Assembly: GCA_040904785.1 (NCBI GenBank)
Contig: JBBDSV010000044.1
Location: 1 to 38,989, forward strand
Length of the DNA: 38,989 bases
Direction: 5' to 3'
Origin: JBBDSV01 sp040904785
GTDB lineage: Bacteria; Actinomycetota; Nitriliruptoria; Nitriliruptorales; Nitriliruptoraceae
Part shown: piece after piece, positions 8,054 through 16,607 of the stretch
Position numbering within the stretch: position 1 is the stretch's first letter
Layout: every line of letters starts with the position of its first letter
The notes under the pieces: generated by a model
The model's database searches: none
Told to the model about the DNA's origin: nothing
The model's input: only the letters and a program-made list of their open reading frames with translations
Position numbers and translations under genes: made by a program

Positions 8054-10133
8054 CCGTCTGGGTGGCGTGCTCGAGCAGCCATTCGGTGCCGTGTCCCAGG
8101 AACGGGCGGCCTTCCGTCGCCCGTTGACTCGCCCCGATGACAATGGTGTCAGCCTGCCAGTCGGTGGCGACGCGAGCGAGCTCTTCGGCGGCAGCCGGTG
8201 CATGTCGTGTCACCACGGAAATGTCCGCTCCGTAGGCACCGGCGACCTCACGCACACGCTCGAACTGCCGTTCAACCGCCGACGACGGTTCTGACTCGCT
8301 CGACCCGCGGGTGACGACATGCACGCCAAGCACCTGCGCCTGGTATCGGGTCGCCAATCGGAAGGCGAGCTCTTCGGCCGCACGTCCCTGCCGCGTCCCC
8401 GTCACGCTGACGACGATCCTCCGGAATGGCCGGTGCCGCAGATCGGCGGCATCGCGGATGCTCTGCCCCCGCCGGACGAGCAGCATCGGCACGGGGCTTT
8501 CGGCGATGACGCGCTGGATCGGCTCGGACAGCTCGTGCGACCCGACATAGTCGTCGTTGAGCCCCAACGTCACGAGCTTGTAGCCCAGCCCCGCCTCCTC
8601 GAGGATGAGTTCAGCGGCGTCCTCCCCGGACTCGATACGCAGGTGGGAGGTTCGATCCGGAAACGCACTCGTGACCCCGGCCAGTTGCGGCGAGGCTGTA
8701 TCCGGCGACGTGCCCACGGTGAACACCGTCACGGACGATTCGGGTTGCAGCAGCGCGTCGACGACTCGGGCGGCGACGGCCGAGTTGAGGCCACCGCGCG
8801 TCGGCAGCAGGACCGACTGGGCGTCGGCGATGACCGCCGTCGCCAGCAGCTTCTCGCGCTGGAGCCGTTCGGCCTCCTCGGGGGCGGCGTCCATCCGCCG
8901 GGCGACGACACGAAGTGCGGGGCCGGCCCCCATGGACGTCGTCACGACAAGCAGGATCACCATCGCATACGACGCCTCGTTCAGCGCACCAAGCGACAGA
9001 CCGACCGTGGCGAGCACGAGTTCCATCGTGCCACGCGCGTTGAGACCGATACCGGAGGCGAAGCTCTCGACGCTCGTCAGTCCGGAGAACCGGCCACCAA
9101 TGTAGGAACCCGTGAACTTGGCCACCGAGGCGACGAGGATCACCAGGCCCGCCCACAGTGCCCCGCTCGGGGTGAACAGCACACCGAGGTCGACATACAG
9201 CCCGGCGGTCGCGAAGAAGATCGGGGCGAAGATGGCGTTGCTCAGGACCTCGATCGAACGGGTCACGTCGGCCCGCTGGTAGCGCGAGCGACCCAGGATG
9301 ACTCCGGCGACGAGCGACCCGAGCACGGCTTCGACACCGAGCCCCTGCGTGATGGCGCCGAAGACGAAGGCGATCAACAGCGTCGCGGTCAGCGCCGGCC
9401 CGAATCCGCCCACGCTGCGCGCGCGGCGCAGCACCGCATCGGCGAAGCGTTGACCCACGGTCAGACCGAGCACGAGGAACGCGATGACGCTGACGACGGT
9501 GATCCCGAGCGATGAGACATCGATCCTGCCGGAGGTGAACACCGAGACGACGACTCCGAGCAACATCCATCCGACGAGGTCGTTGACCATGCCGGACGCA
9601 ATCGTCAATTGGCCCACGTTGCGTCGCATGAGCCCGAGGTCGGTCATGATCTTGGCGATCACCGTGAGCGCCGAGATGCTCAGCGCCACCCCGATGAACA
9701 TGGCGAAGCTGAGCCGGTTTGCCGCCTCTCCCCAGAACACCTCGGGCATGATCCACCCGAGACCGAATCCGAACGTCAGCGGGACGACGAGGCTGCCGAC
9801 GGAAAGGCCGACAACGGACCGACCGAGTTTGCGCAGCAGCGCAAGGTCGGTCTCGAAGCCGGTGACGACCAGCAGCATCGCGATCCCGAGCCAGGCGATC
9901 GCCAGGATCAAGGCGCTCTGCACGGCATCCCCGGGGAAGATCCATGCGGCCAGATCCGGGAACAGCCGACCGAAGACCGACGGCCCGAGCAGGACGCCCG
10001 CGGCGAGTTCGCCGACGATGCGCGGCTGGTTGAGCTGCTGGGCGAGCAGACCGAGTGCCCGTGCGACGCCGAGTAGCACCACGATCTGGACCCAGAAGAT
10101 CAGCAGTTCGTGTTCACCGATCGGCGTGAGCAT
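8013..10133 (-). CDS. CPA2 cation:proton antiporter with C-terminal USP domain
   Basis: A 706-aa membrane protein. Residues 10-400 carry about 12 hydrophobic helices of the Kef-type Na+/H+ exchanger fold, including the QLNQPRIVGELAAGVLLGP signature near the N-terminus. The cytoplasmic part has two alpha/beta units. The second, about residues 570-700, ends in IGASQR...LGHGTEWLLEHA, the ATP-binding loop of universal stress proteins; the first, about 430-550, is a degenerate copy. It would exchange K+ or Na+ for protons, gated by a nucleotide or stress signal; the ion cannot be read from sequence. ATG at 10133 has GAGGAG five bases upstream. The gene follows the DUF255 gene on the same strand after 108 bp. 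Confidence 0.88.
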   Translation of the reverse strand: MLTPIGEHELLIFWVQIVVLLGVARALGLLAQQLNQPRIVGELAAGVLLGPSVFGRLFPDLAAWIFPGDAVQSALILAIAWLGIAMLLVVTGFETDLALLRKLGRSVVGLSVGSLVVPLTFGFGLGWIMPEVFWGEAANRLSFAMFIGVALSISALTVIAKIMTDLGLMRRNVGQLTIASGMVNDLVGWMLLGVVVSVFTSGRIDVSSLGITVVSVIAFLVLGLTVGQRFADAVLRRARSVGGFGPALTATLLIAFVFGAITQGLGVEAVLGSLVAGVILGRSRYQRADVTRSIEVLSNAIFAPIFFATAGLYVDLGVLFTPSGALWAGLVILVASVAKFTGSYIGGRFSGLTSVESFASGIGLNARGTMELVLATVGLSLGALNEASYAMVILLVVTTSMGAGPALRVVARRMDAAPEEAERLQREKLLATAVIADAQSVLLPTRGGLNSAVAARVVDALLQPESSVTVFTVGTSPDTASPQLAGVTSAFPDRTSHLRIESGEDAAELILEEAGLGYKLVTLGLNDDYVGSHELSEPIQRVIAESPVPMLLVRRGQSIRDAADLRHRPFRRIVVSVTGTRQGRAAEELAFRLATRYQAQVLGVHVVTRGSSESEPSSAVERQFERVREVAGAYGADISVVTRHAPAAAEELARVATDWQADTIVIGASQRATEGRPFLGHGTEWLLEHATQTVIGVVFPQTSEED

Positions 10134-10241
10134 GGCGACTCCTCAGGCGGTCATCCGCGGGCGGTCGCCCGTCGAGGTGAAGCGCGCAGCGTAGAGCCCA
10201 CCGGGTCCGCCGACGAGTCGAATTCGTCGGTTCGAAATGCG

Positions 10242-12287
10242 TCATCCGGCCGCGTCGAGCAGCTCGGCGAGCGCATCGGGCGTGGTGACCGGACGCTCGC
10301 AGGTGAGGTTGCGACACAGGTAGGCGGCGGGCTGCCCGTCGACTGGTGTGCGCGCCAGCAGCAACGGCACGTTCTCGTCCGATCTCGGTGTCGCCACGAC
10401 CGTGCGCACGCCAGGCAGCACACGACGTTCGGCGATCGCGGCTAGCGCCGCGCGATCCGCACCTTCGTCGCCAACGACGGCGAGTTGGCGACGCGTGGCC
10501 ACAAGTGTCTCGAACTGGCGCAGCGCCCATCCGAACCCCGTCGGCATGCGCCGCGCCGACGGCTGCATCGTGACCAGCGCCGCCTCGGCGCGCTCGCGCC
10601 ACCGGTCGTCGCCCGTCAGATCGGCCAGCGTCAGACAGACCTCGATCATGACCGAGGTCCCGGACGGCGTGGCGTTGTCCCACGTCGTTTTGGGACGCAG
10701 ATACAGCGACTCGGCGTCGGAAGCCGTCTGGAACCAGTCGCCGCGATCCTCGTCGATGAAGCGCGCATGGGTCTCCTCGGCCCGTGCCACTGCACGGTCG
10801 AACAGGTTTCGGTCTCCGGTGGCCGCGAACACCTCGAGCTCGGCGAGCGTGACCGCTGCGTGATCCTCGAGGAAACCGGGTGCGCCGAGTTCACCACCAG
10901 CGATCGAGTGGTGGAGCATGCGATCGATCTCGAGCCGTTCGACGAGCGTGGTGATGATCTCGCGGGCCGTGCAAATCCACGCCGGCTCTCCGAGCAGGCG
11001 GCCGGCAACGACGAGTCCGCGGCAGGCCAGCGCGTTCGCGTCGGCGAGCACCTTGGTGTCGACGGCGGGTGCAACGCGCGTTTCGCGCCGCGAGCGCAGC
11101 GCATGGCGGACACGCTCGAGATCCTGCGAGAACTTCTCCCCGTCGAGGCCGCGCTGCGCGACGAACGTGGCGGTGCCGACGGGAACGTGGAGAATGTTGG
11201 CGCCTTCCCAGTTGCCGGACTCGGTGACGTCGAAGTAGGCGGCGAACACGTCGACGTCCGCGCCGGCAGCGGCGACGACGTCGGCGAACTCGTCGAAACT
11301 CCACACGAAGTACTTGCCCTCGACACCCTCGGAATCGGCGTCGGATGCCGCGACGAACAGCCCGTCGTCGGCGCGGAAGTCGTCGAGCAGGAACCGCACC
11401 GTCGATCGCGCCACGTCGGCGAGATCCTCACGCCCGGTCAGCGCAGCCGCGGCGGCGTAGGCCGGCAGCAACAGCGCACTGTCAGTGAGCATCTTCTCGA
11501 AGTGCGGGACGAGCCAGTCGTCGTCTGTTGCATAGCGCGCGAATCCGCCGGCCAGTTGGTCGTGGATGCCGCCACGCGCCATCGCATCGAGGGCCTGCAC
11601 GGCTGCGTCACGCGCGGTCGCCGAACCGGTACGCGCGTGGTGCACGAGCAGCCACTCAATGGTCATCGCCTGGGGGAACTTCGGTGCGCGGCCGAATCCT
11701 CCGTGCTCACGGTCCCACGCCTGTTCGAGTACCACCTGCGCGGCCTCGTCGGTGACGCGTGCATCGAGGTCATCAGCGACCGACGTGACCGCATGGTTGG
11801 CCAGTGTCTGCGTGATCTGCTCCGAGGATTCGACGACCTCGTCGCGCCGCTGCTGCCACGCGTCGTCGACGGCTGCGAGCACCTGACGGAACGACGGCAT
11901 GCCGTGGCGCGGTTCGTCCGGCCAATAGGTGCCACCGAAGAACGGCCGCCCATCCGGGGCAAGGAACACCGACATCGGCCAGCCACCGTGACCGGACAAC
12001 GCGGTGACCGCCTGCATGTACACGGCATCGACGTCGGGGCGCTCCTCCCGGTCGACCTTAATGCTCACGAAACGGTCGTTGAGCAGCGCGGCGGTGTCAG
12101 GGTCCTCGAACGATTCGTGTGCCATCACGTGACACCAATGACACGACGAATATCCGACCGACAGGAAAATGGGCACATCACGCTCACGTGCCTCGACAAA
12201 GCCGCTATCACCCCACTGTCGCCAATGCACAGGGTTTTCCGCATGCTGGAGGAGGTACGGTGAGGTGGCGTGCGTCAGCTCGTTCAT
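10242..12287 (-). CDS. DUF255 (YyaL-like) thioredoxin-fold protein
   Basis: A 681-aa protein of the DUF255/COG1331 family (bacterial YyaL, human SPATA20). An N-terminal thioredoxin-like domain holds a C49-H-W-C52 redox pair, followed by an (alpha/alpha)6 barrel like that of glycoside hydrolases and N-acylglucosamine epimerases. The biochemical role of the family is not established. ATG at 12287 is preceded by AGGA. The first 56 codons have a diverged second copy at 13241-13408 across a small island, and the 18 bases at 12120-12137 recur exactly at 13241-13258. The present 5' end and promoter may therefore have arrived with the island. The body of the gene looks intact. Confidence 0.9.
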   Translation of the reverse strand: MNELTHATSPYLLQHAENPVHWRQWGDSGFVEARERDVPIFLSVGYSSCHWCHVMAHESFEDPDTAALLNDRFVSIKVDREERPDVDAVYMQAVTALSGHGGWPMSVFLAPDGRPFFGGTYWPDEPRHGMPSFRQVLAAVDDAWQQRRDEVVESSEQITQTLANHAVTSVADDLDARVTDEAAQVVLEQAWDREHGGFGRAPKFPQAMTIEWLLVHHARTGSATARDAAVQALDAMARGGIHDQLAGGFARYATDDDWLVPHFEKMLTDSALLLPAYAAAAALTGREDLADVARSTVRFLLDDFRADDGLFVAASDADSEGVEGKYFVWSFDEFADVVAAAGADVDVFAAYFDVTESGNWEGANILHVPVGTATFVAQRGLDGEKFSQDLERVRHALRSRRETRVAPAVDTKVLADANALACRGLVVAGRLLGEPAWICTAREIITTLVERLEIDRMLHHSIAGGELGAPGFLEDHAAVTLAELEVFAATGDRNLFDRAVARAEETHARFIDEDRGDWFQTASDAESLYLRPKTTWDNATPSGTSVMIEVCLTLADLTGDDRWRERAEAALVTMQPSARRMPTGFGWALRQFETLVATRRQLAVVGDEGADRAALAAIAERRVLPGVRTVVATPRSDENVPLLLARTPVDGQPAAYLCRNLTCERPVTTPDALAELLDAAG
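12120..12137. repeat. 18-bp direct repeat, left copy (island edge)
   Basis: tgccatcacgtgacacca occurs here and again, exactly and in the same orientation, at 13241-13258. Both copies encode the CHWCHVMA region of a DUF255 reading frame on the minus strand. To the right of each copy the sequences stay similar but diverged; to the left they are unrelated. It is therefore the point where homology stops. Confidence 0.85.
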
Positions 12288-12457
12288 GGTGTCCTGAGTA
12301 CATCGGTGAGTACACCGTGACGGTACGGGACACGGCCAACACCGCTAGCGCGAGCGCACTTCGACGGAAACCCCATATCGAACGCTGTCCCGCTGGCGAT
12401 TCCCGAGTCAAACCGTGCCTGCCAGCGCAACCCCAAGAATTATCTGCTGTTGGTCGC

Positions 12458-12832
12458 TCACTCAGTCGCGACGGGGAGGTTCCGCAACCGGATGCGTTCT
12501 GGTGTCACGCTGGCTATCGCTCCGCGAATGAGATCCGTTTCAACGTGCTCAATGGCCGCGATGATGACTTCCGCCTGCTGGTCGGGTGTGAGATGGTCTG
12601 AGGACCGCAGCGTAAGTACCGACGGCCGATCGACTCCTCGAAGCGCCAGAAGAGTGCCGAAATCAGTGTCCGCCGTCACAATGACGTATCCGTCGTCAAC
12701 GGCAGCGCTCAGGATCATTTGGTCATCTGTGCTGCCGAGTCCGACGGAAGTGACGTGAACAGCATCATGGCCAGCATCACGCAGGATGGCGGAAACCCGA
12801 ATCGAGAGGTTTTCGTCGACCAGGAATTTCAT
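12458..12832 (-). CDS. DUF5615 PIN-like toxin
   Basis: A 124-aa DUF5615 (Mut7-C/PIN-like) protein. MKFLVDENLS at the N-terminus, STDDQMIL near residue 35 and VTADTDFGTLLA near residue 52 place acidic residues D6, D36-D37, D55 and D57 as in PIN-type nucleases. Proteins of this family are the usual partners of DUF433 antitoxins and are predicted ribonuclease toxins. The ATG overlaps the antitoxin stop (ATGA, 12829-12832), so translation is coupled and the antitoxin is made first. The surrounding DNA looks less GC-rich than neighbouring genes, and the pair lies within the repeat-bounded island, so horizontal acquisition is likely. Confidence 0.85.
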   Translation of the reverse strand: MKFLVDENLSIRVSAILRDAGHDAVHVTSVGLGSTDDQMILSAAVDDGYVIVTADTDFGTLLALRGVDRPSVLTLRSSDHLTPDQQAEVIIAAIEHVETDLIRGAIASVTPERIRLRNLPVATE

Positions 12833-13059
12833 CCTGCGGCGGTCAGCGAGATCTCCCGCTCACGGGTGAAAGCCGCGGCATATTCAAGTGCGGCGAGGAC
12901 ATCTTCACGATCAAGTTGCGGGTAATCGTCGATCACCTGATCGACGGAGCGCCCCGCAGCGAGTTGCCCCAAAACCGCGCTCACGGTGACACGCGTGTCA
13001 CGGATGCAGGGCAAGCCCTGCATCCTCTTGGGGTCACTGGAGATCCGCTCAAAACCCAT
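12829..13059 (-). CDS. DUF433 antitoxin
   Basis: A 76-aa DUF433 protein, a small helix-turn-helix family acting as VapB-like antitoxin. Typical elements are SDPKRMQGLPCIRDTRV, VLGQLAAGRSVDQVI, DDYPQLDREDVLAAL and a closing EYAAAF. The ATG at 13059 matches the family N-terminus; an upstream in-frame start at 13107 would add 16 residues without known homology. GGAG lies 13 bases upstream, rather far. It is co-transcribed with the DUF5615 toxin through an ATGA overlap. Its promoter must lie in 13060-13231 or be inherited from the truncated DUF255 5' end further upstream. By analogy it binds the toxin and represses its own operon. Confidence 0.85.
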   Translation of the reverse strand: MGFERISSDPKRMQGLPCIRDTRVTVSAVLGQLAAGRSVDQVIDDYPQLDREDVLAALEYAAAFTREREISLTAAG

Positions 13060-13240
13060 ACGGACAGAGTACTCCGCCGACGCCCAAATGGGCTGCAAGA
13101 CAACCACCCGTCCGGCCTACAGGGGTGCTCGAACGCCCCAAACTGGGTACATGTGAGTACATCCGGGATGCACTACTCGCACTGGATGCACAGGATTCGT
13201 CAGAATTCGCCTGCTTGCAGCCCTTTTCGCGTCACGCTGG
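13060..13240. other. Non-coding right part of the toxin-antitoxin island
   Basis: No gene was found. The segment probably carries the antitoxin promoter on the minus strand. The 10-mer tgagtacatc at 13154-13163 also occurs at 12295-12304, just upstream of the DUF255 start, so the same short motif is found near both ends of the island. GTAC-containing motifs are frequent in both places and could be binding sites of a shared regulator. Confidence 0.4.
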
Positions 13241-13408
13241 TGCCATCACGTGACACCAGTGGCACGACGAATAGCCAACCGACAGAAAGATCGGCACGTC
13301 ACGCAGCCGTGCGGCGGCGAATGCCTCGTCACCCCATTCGAACCATTCGACCGGATTGTCCGCGTGCTGCAACAGATACGGCGAGGTCGCGTCCGCGAGC
13401 CGGTTCAT
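13232..13408 (-). pseudogene. Severed 5' fragment of a DUF255 gene
   Basis: A 58-codon frame that starts like an intact DUF255 protein. It has a good ribosome binding site (CCAGGAG before ATG at 13408) and shares 44 of its first 56 residues with the N-terminus of the intact protein at 12287, including CHWCHVMA. Homology stops abruptly at 13241; two more codons and a TGA follow. The fragment is not identical to the intact 5' end, so it is a diverged allele or paralogue, not a recent copy. The simplest reading is that this is the original gene start, displaced when the island entered. The short frame may still be translated and its promoter may read into the toxin-antitoxin genes. Confidence 0.8.
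13241..13258. repeat. 18-bp direct repeat, right copy (island edge)
   Basis: Exact copy of 12120-12137. It lies at the very point where the severed DUF255 fragment loses homology, as expected of a recombination crossover or attachment-like site. Confidence 0.85.
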
Positions 13409-13580
13409 GCCACTCCTGGTGTGCGGCGTTGTCGCGACGGTACGGGCTCGGTGCGCACGAACCCCACTCGAACGGCGAATCGATCCACGCTACGGCGATC
13501 GCATCCGTGCCAGACGGCCCTACGCGCGGCAGTTCGCCGTTCGTAGCGTCGCAGCACGGCGTCGACGACGGGAGCGCACC

Positions 13581-15221
13581 ATGGCCGATGGCCACGAGAT
13601 CGCCGCCGCAGCGATCGCGCAGAATCTGGTGGGTCCGGCATTCGGCCTCCTCGGCAACGCGAACCTGGTCACGATGAACCACTTCGTGCAGTCGGGACGC
13701 ACGTTGCACACGAGCCAGCATGAGTCGGGGGCTGTCTGCATGGCCGCCGGATACGCCCGAGCGGCGGACACCGTCGGATTCGCGACCGTCACTCGAGGGC
13801 CCGGTCTGGCGAACGCGATCACCGCACTCACCTCGGCAGTCCGCGACCGTGTCCCCCTCGTCGTCTTCGCCGGAGACAGTCCGCCGGGCAACCCGCACAC
13901 CCCCCAATACCTCGACCATGCGAAAGTCGCCAATCTCACCGGGGCGCGGTTCATCGATGGCAGTGCCGGCGGGCTGCGTGCACTCGTCGACGCGGCATTC
14001 ACCCTCGCGGCATTCGAGTCGCAGCCGGTGCTGCTGAACATCCCCACCAATCGGCTCGACGAGGCCGACACACCACACGCGCACGGGCCGATTCCCCACG
14101 ACCCGCTGGCCGGTGCTGCGTTCTGGAACGACACGCCACCCGTCGAACCGGCACGCATCCAGACTGCCGTCGCGCGCCTGCGGCATTCGCAACGTCCCGT
14201 GGTCTTGGCCGGACGCGGCGCAAACAACACCGAAGTCACCCGCCAGTTGCGAGCGATCGGCGACTGGTCCGGCGCCCTGTTCGCGACCTCGCTACCCGCC
14301 GTTGGCCGCTTCGCGGCCAGCGAGTACGACGTCGGATTCGCGGGCGGATTCGCCACGCCAGCGGTCAATCAGCTCCTTGCCGAGGCAGACGTGGTCCTCG
14401 CGGTCGGCGCAAGCCTGAATGAACACACGACGGCCAACGGCCGGCTGTTCGCCGACGCGTTCGTCGTGCACGCCGATCGCGACCCCGGGGTGATCGGCCG
14501 GCAGACGCGCGCTGACCTGGCCCTCGTCGGCGATGCCGCCGACACCGTCGCCGCGCTCGCAGCGGCCGTCGCCGGCGCGGGCCCTGCCCAGACCGGCTAC
14601 CGCACACCGCAGGTGGCCGCCCGGATCGCCGCGAGCCGCCGCGCGCTCGATCACGAGGTCATGCACACGAGCCGCAGTGTCGATCCCCGTGCGGCGTTGC
14701 GCGCCATCGACGATGCGATCACTCCCACGCGGCGGGTCGTCGTCGACGTAGGACATTTCTCGACATTTCCGTGCCAGACCATGCCGGCCGCGTTCGCGGG
14801 GCAGCTGTTGCCGGCACTCGGGTTCGCCGCGGTCGGCCTCGGGGTCCCGACGGCGATCGGCGCTGCACTTGCAACCGACGACCCGGTTGTCGCCGTCGTC
14901 GGCGATGGCGGAATGCTGATGTCGCTGCCGGAACTTCGCACGCTGGCGCGAACCGGCGCACGCGTCGTCGTGGCCGTACTCAACGATGCTGCCTACGGGG
15001 CCGAGGTACATCATTTGCGGCGACGTGGCCTTGTCGACGCGGTCGCGAGGTTTGATGCCACAGACTTCGTCGCGGTCGCCGAAGCGCTCGGCATCCCGGC
15101 CGCACGTATCGACGCTCCCGACGATCTCGACCGCCTACCGACGCTGCTGTCATCGCTCGACGGCCCACAACTGCTCGACATCACCATCAACCCGGCTGTG
15201 GTCGCCGACAAATTCCAGTGA
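13581..15221 (+). CDS. ThDP-dependent enzyme, acetolactate synthase-like
   Basis: A 546-aa thiamine diphosphate enzyme of the acetolactate synthase/benzoylformate decarboxylase superfamily. The N-terminal PYR domain has the catalytic Glu in QHESGAVCMAAGYAR (E48). The C-terminal PP domain has GDGGMLMSLPELRTLA and, after it, VLNDAAYG: the GDG...N motif that binds the diphosphate through Mg2+. A central domain with VLAGRGAN lies between. No neighbouring regulatory subunit (ilvN) or branched-chain genes are present, so classical acetolactate synthase is not favoured; a 2-oxoacid decarboxylase or carboligase role is possible. ATG at 13581 has GGAG seven bases upstream. Its stop lies 3 bp from that of the convergent nitrilase gene. 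Confidence 0.87.
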   Translation: MADGHEIAAAAIAQNLVGPAFGLLGNANLVTMNHFVQSGRTLHTSQHESGAVCMAAGYARAADTVGFATVTRGPGLANAITALTSAVRDRVPLVVFAGDSPPGNPHTPQYLDHAKVANLTGARFIDGSAGGLRALVDAAFTLAAFESQPVLLNIPTNRLDEADTPHAHGPIPHDPLAGAAFWNDTPPVEPARIQTAVARLRHSQRPVVLAGRGANNTEVTRQLRAIGDWSGALFATSLPAVGRFAASEYDVGFAGGFATPAVNQLLAEADVVLAVGASLNEHTTANGRLFADAFVVHADRDPGVIGRQTRADLALVGDAADTVAALAAAVAGAGPAQTGYRTPQVAARIAASRRALDHEVMHTSRSVDPRAALRAIDDAITPTRRVVVDVGHFSTFPCQTMPAAFAGQLLPALGFAAVGLGVPTAIGAALATDDPVVAVVGDGGMLMSLPELRTLARTGARVVVAVLNDAAYGAEVHHLRRRGLVDAVARFDATDFVAVAEALGIPAARIDAPDDLDRLPTLLSSLDGPQLLDITINPAVVADKFQ

Positions 15222-15224
15222 CGT

Positions 15225-16352
15225 TCAGTTGGCAGCTTCGGCCTCGGAGCCGCCCGTCTCGTCCGGAGGTGACGTGTCACCGTCAGCCCCGTCGGCCGCG
15301 TCTCCGCCGGTCAAGGCACCCGGCGGGCCCGTGACGGACGGTTCGCCGTCGACGTGGATCACGCTCGGCAGCGCAGGGGCGATCTCGACGGTTTCGGTCA
15401 GCTGCGGCGTGAACCGGTTGACCTGCAGCTGGAACACGTCGCTGCGGTTGTAGTGCCCAGCGAAGTCGTGACGAAGCTTCAACCGCACACTCGCCTCGAG
15501 GTCGAGATCGGCGCACACGATGTCCTCGCGATCGCCGGGAATCGGCCCGGCGATCACCGAGGTGTCCGGGGCGATGATCGCCGAGCCGCCCGTGACGGTC
15601 GGGTCGGCGAGGAACGCGGCGATCTCGTCGGTGACACCGAGTCGGTCGCGGATGGTGTCGTTGATCACCCCGCACGCGCTGATCACGTACGCCTTGGACA
15701 TGTAGGCGAAGGCGCGCGCGACGATGAGTGACACCTCGGGCATCGACGGGCCGGTACGCGGGAAGTAGTTGGGCCAGCTCATCACGTGCCAGCGGGTCTG
15801 CTCCGCCGTGAGCGCGAAGACCGCCAGCGGATTGGCGTTCTCGGTGCACATCATCGAGCTGCCGGGACCGAAGGCGGTCTCGAACGTCCCGAACGTGTTG
15901 CCCGCACCGCGATCGTGCACGAGCCGTTCGCCGGCCGTTGGCACGAGCTTCTGGTGCTTGCCGATATAGCCCTTCTCGGGGCTGAGATAGACCTGGGTGT
16001 TGTACATCGTCCCGAGGGTGCCGGGCAGTTTCTCGCATACACCGATGACGACGTAGGCGCCGGCATCCCGCGCGGCGGCCGCGAGCGCGTTCACCTCCGG
16101 GCCGGGAACCTCAACGGCGTTGAGGAACAGCGCGGTGCTGAAATCGGACGCGATTGGATCGGTTGCGCCGTACATGTGGAACCAAAGAGGGTGCGCGGGG
16201 ATGAATCCCTCGGGAAACCCGATCAGCTGCGCACCCTGCTCCCCCGCGTTCCGGATCAGCGCGCACGCCTTCTCGGTCGTCGCCTCGCGGTCGAGGAATA
16301 CGGGAGCGGCCTGAACGGCAGCGGCCCGGATGATCGGCAACGTGTCCGCCAT
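15225..16352 (-). CDS. Nitrilase-family carbon-nitrogen hydrolase
   Basis: A 375-aa member of the nitrilase superfamily. The catalytic triad is E48 (FPEGF), K135 (GKHQKLVPT) and C169 (SMMCTENANPL). CTEN in place of the common CWEN, together with HPLWFHMYG, suggests the aliphatic nitrilase/cyanide hydratase side of the family rather than amidases; the substrate is not predictable. The last 35 or so residues are acidic and Pro/Gly-rich and probably disordered. ATG at 16352 has GAGGAG upstream at good distance; a longer in-frame extension to 16478 is rejected because it is translated palindrome. It is convergent with the ThDP enzyme, so it is not in an operon with it, though both could act on small 2-oxoacids or nitriles. 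Confidence 0.88.
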   Translation of the reverse strand: MADTLPIIRAAAVQAAPVFLDREATTEKACALIRNAGEQGAQLIGFPEGFIPAHPLWFHMYGATDPIASDFSTALFLNAVEVPGPEVNALAAAARDAGAYVVIGVCEKLPGTLGTMYNTQVYLSPEKGYIGKHQKLVPTAGERLVHDRGAGNTFGTFETAFGPGSSMMCTENANPLAVFALTAEQTRWHVMSWPNYFPRTGPSMPEVSLIVARAFAYMSKAYVISACGVINDTIRDRLGVTDEIAAFLADPTVTGGSAIIAPDTSVIAGPIPGDREDIVCADLDLEASVRLKLRHDFAGHYNRSDVFQLQVNRFTPQLTETVEIAPALPSVIHVDGEPSVTGPPGALTGGDAADGADGDTSPPDETGGSEAEAAN

Positions 16353-16413
16353 GGCGCGTCTCCTCGTTCGCGGGCGCCGCTGGTCACACCGCTCGCCGAT
16401 GCCCTGTCTGGCT

Positions 16414-16441
16414 TCGCCGTAGGACGCGCGTCCTACGGCGA
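16414..16441. repeat. Perfect 28-bp palindrome upstream of the nitrilase gene
   Basis: tcgccgtaggacgc is followed directly by its reverse complement, with no loop. It sits 62 bp upstream of the nitrilase start. The left half begins inside the repeated 12-mer found again at 16538. A loopless palindrome is more like an operator or recombination site than a terminator; no T run follows on either strand. Its function is unknown. Confidence 0.6.
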
Positions 16442-16607
16442 CGCTCACCCGCCCCGTCGGCTCCGCGACGGTGCCCACAGACCGTCACAAGCGTAGGTGA
16501 TCGACTGCCACACCACGCGGGATCCGTGGCCGCGGCCTTCGCCGTAGGGCCGTTGGTCCCACCAATGCCCACCCGACGGCCCTGCCACGCGCGTGCGCAC
16601 ACCCGAT

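Noticed and set aside
10485..12263. 592-codon plus-strand frame opposite the DUF255 gene
   Set aside because: A shadow of the DUF255 gene; no start signals and no domain.
12120..13258. Island as an insertion sequence or integrated phage remnant
   Set aside because: There is no transposase or integrase and no terminal inverted repeats; the 18-bp repeat lies in homologous coding sequence, so recombination between alleles explains it better.
13581..16352. ThDP enzyme and nitrilase as one operon or pathway
   Set aside because: The genes are convergent with a 3-bp gap, so they are not co-transcribed; a metabolic link is only possible.
16120..16496. Coding extension of the nitrilase frame up to 16478
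   Set aside because: The extra residues translate the 28-bp palindrome and lack a ribosome binding site; the ATG at 16352 has a good one.
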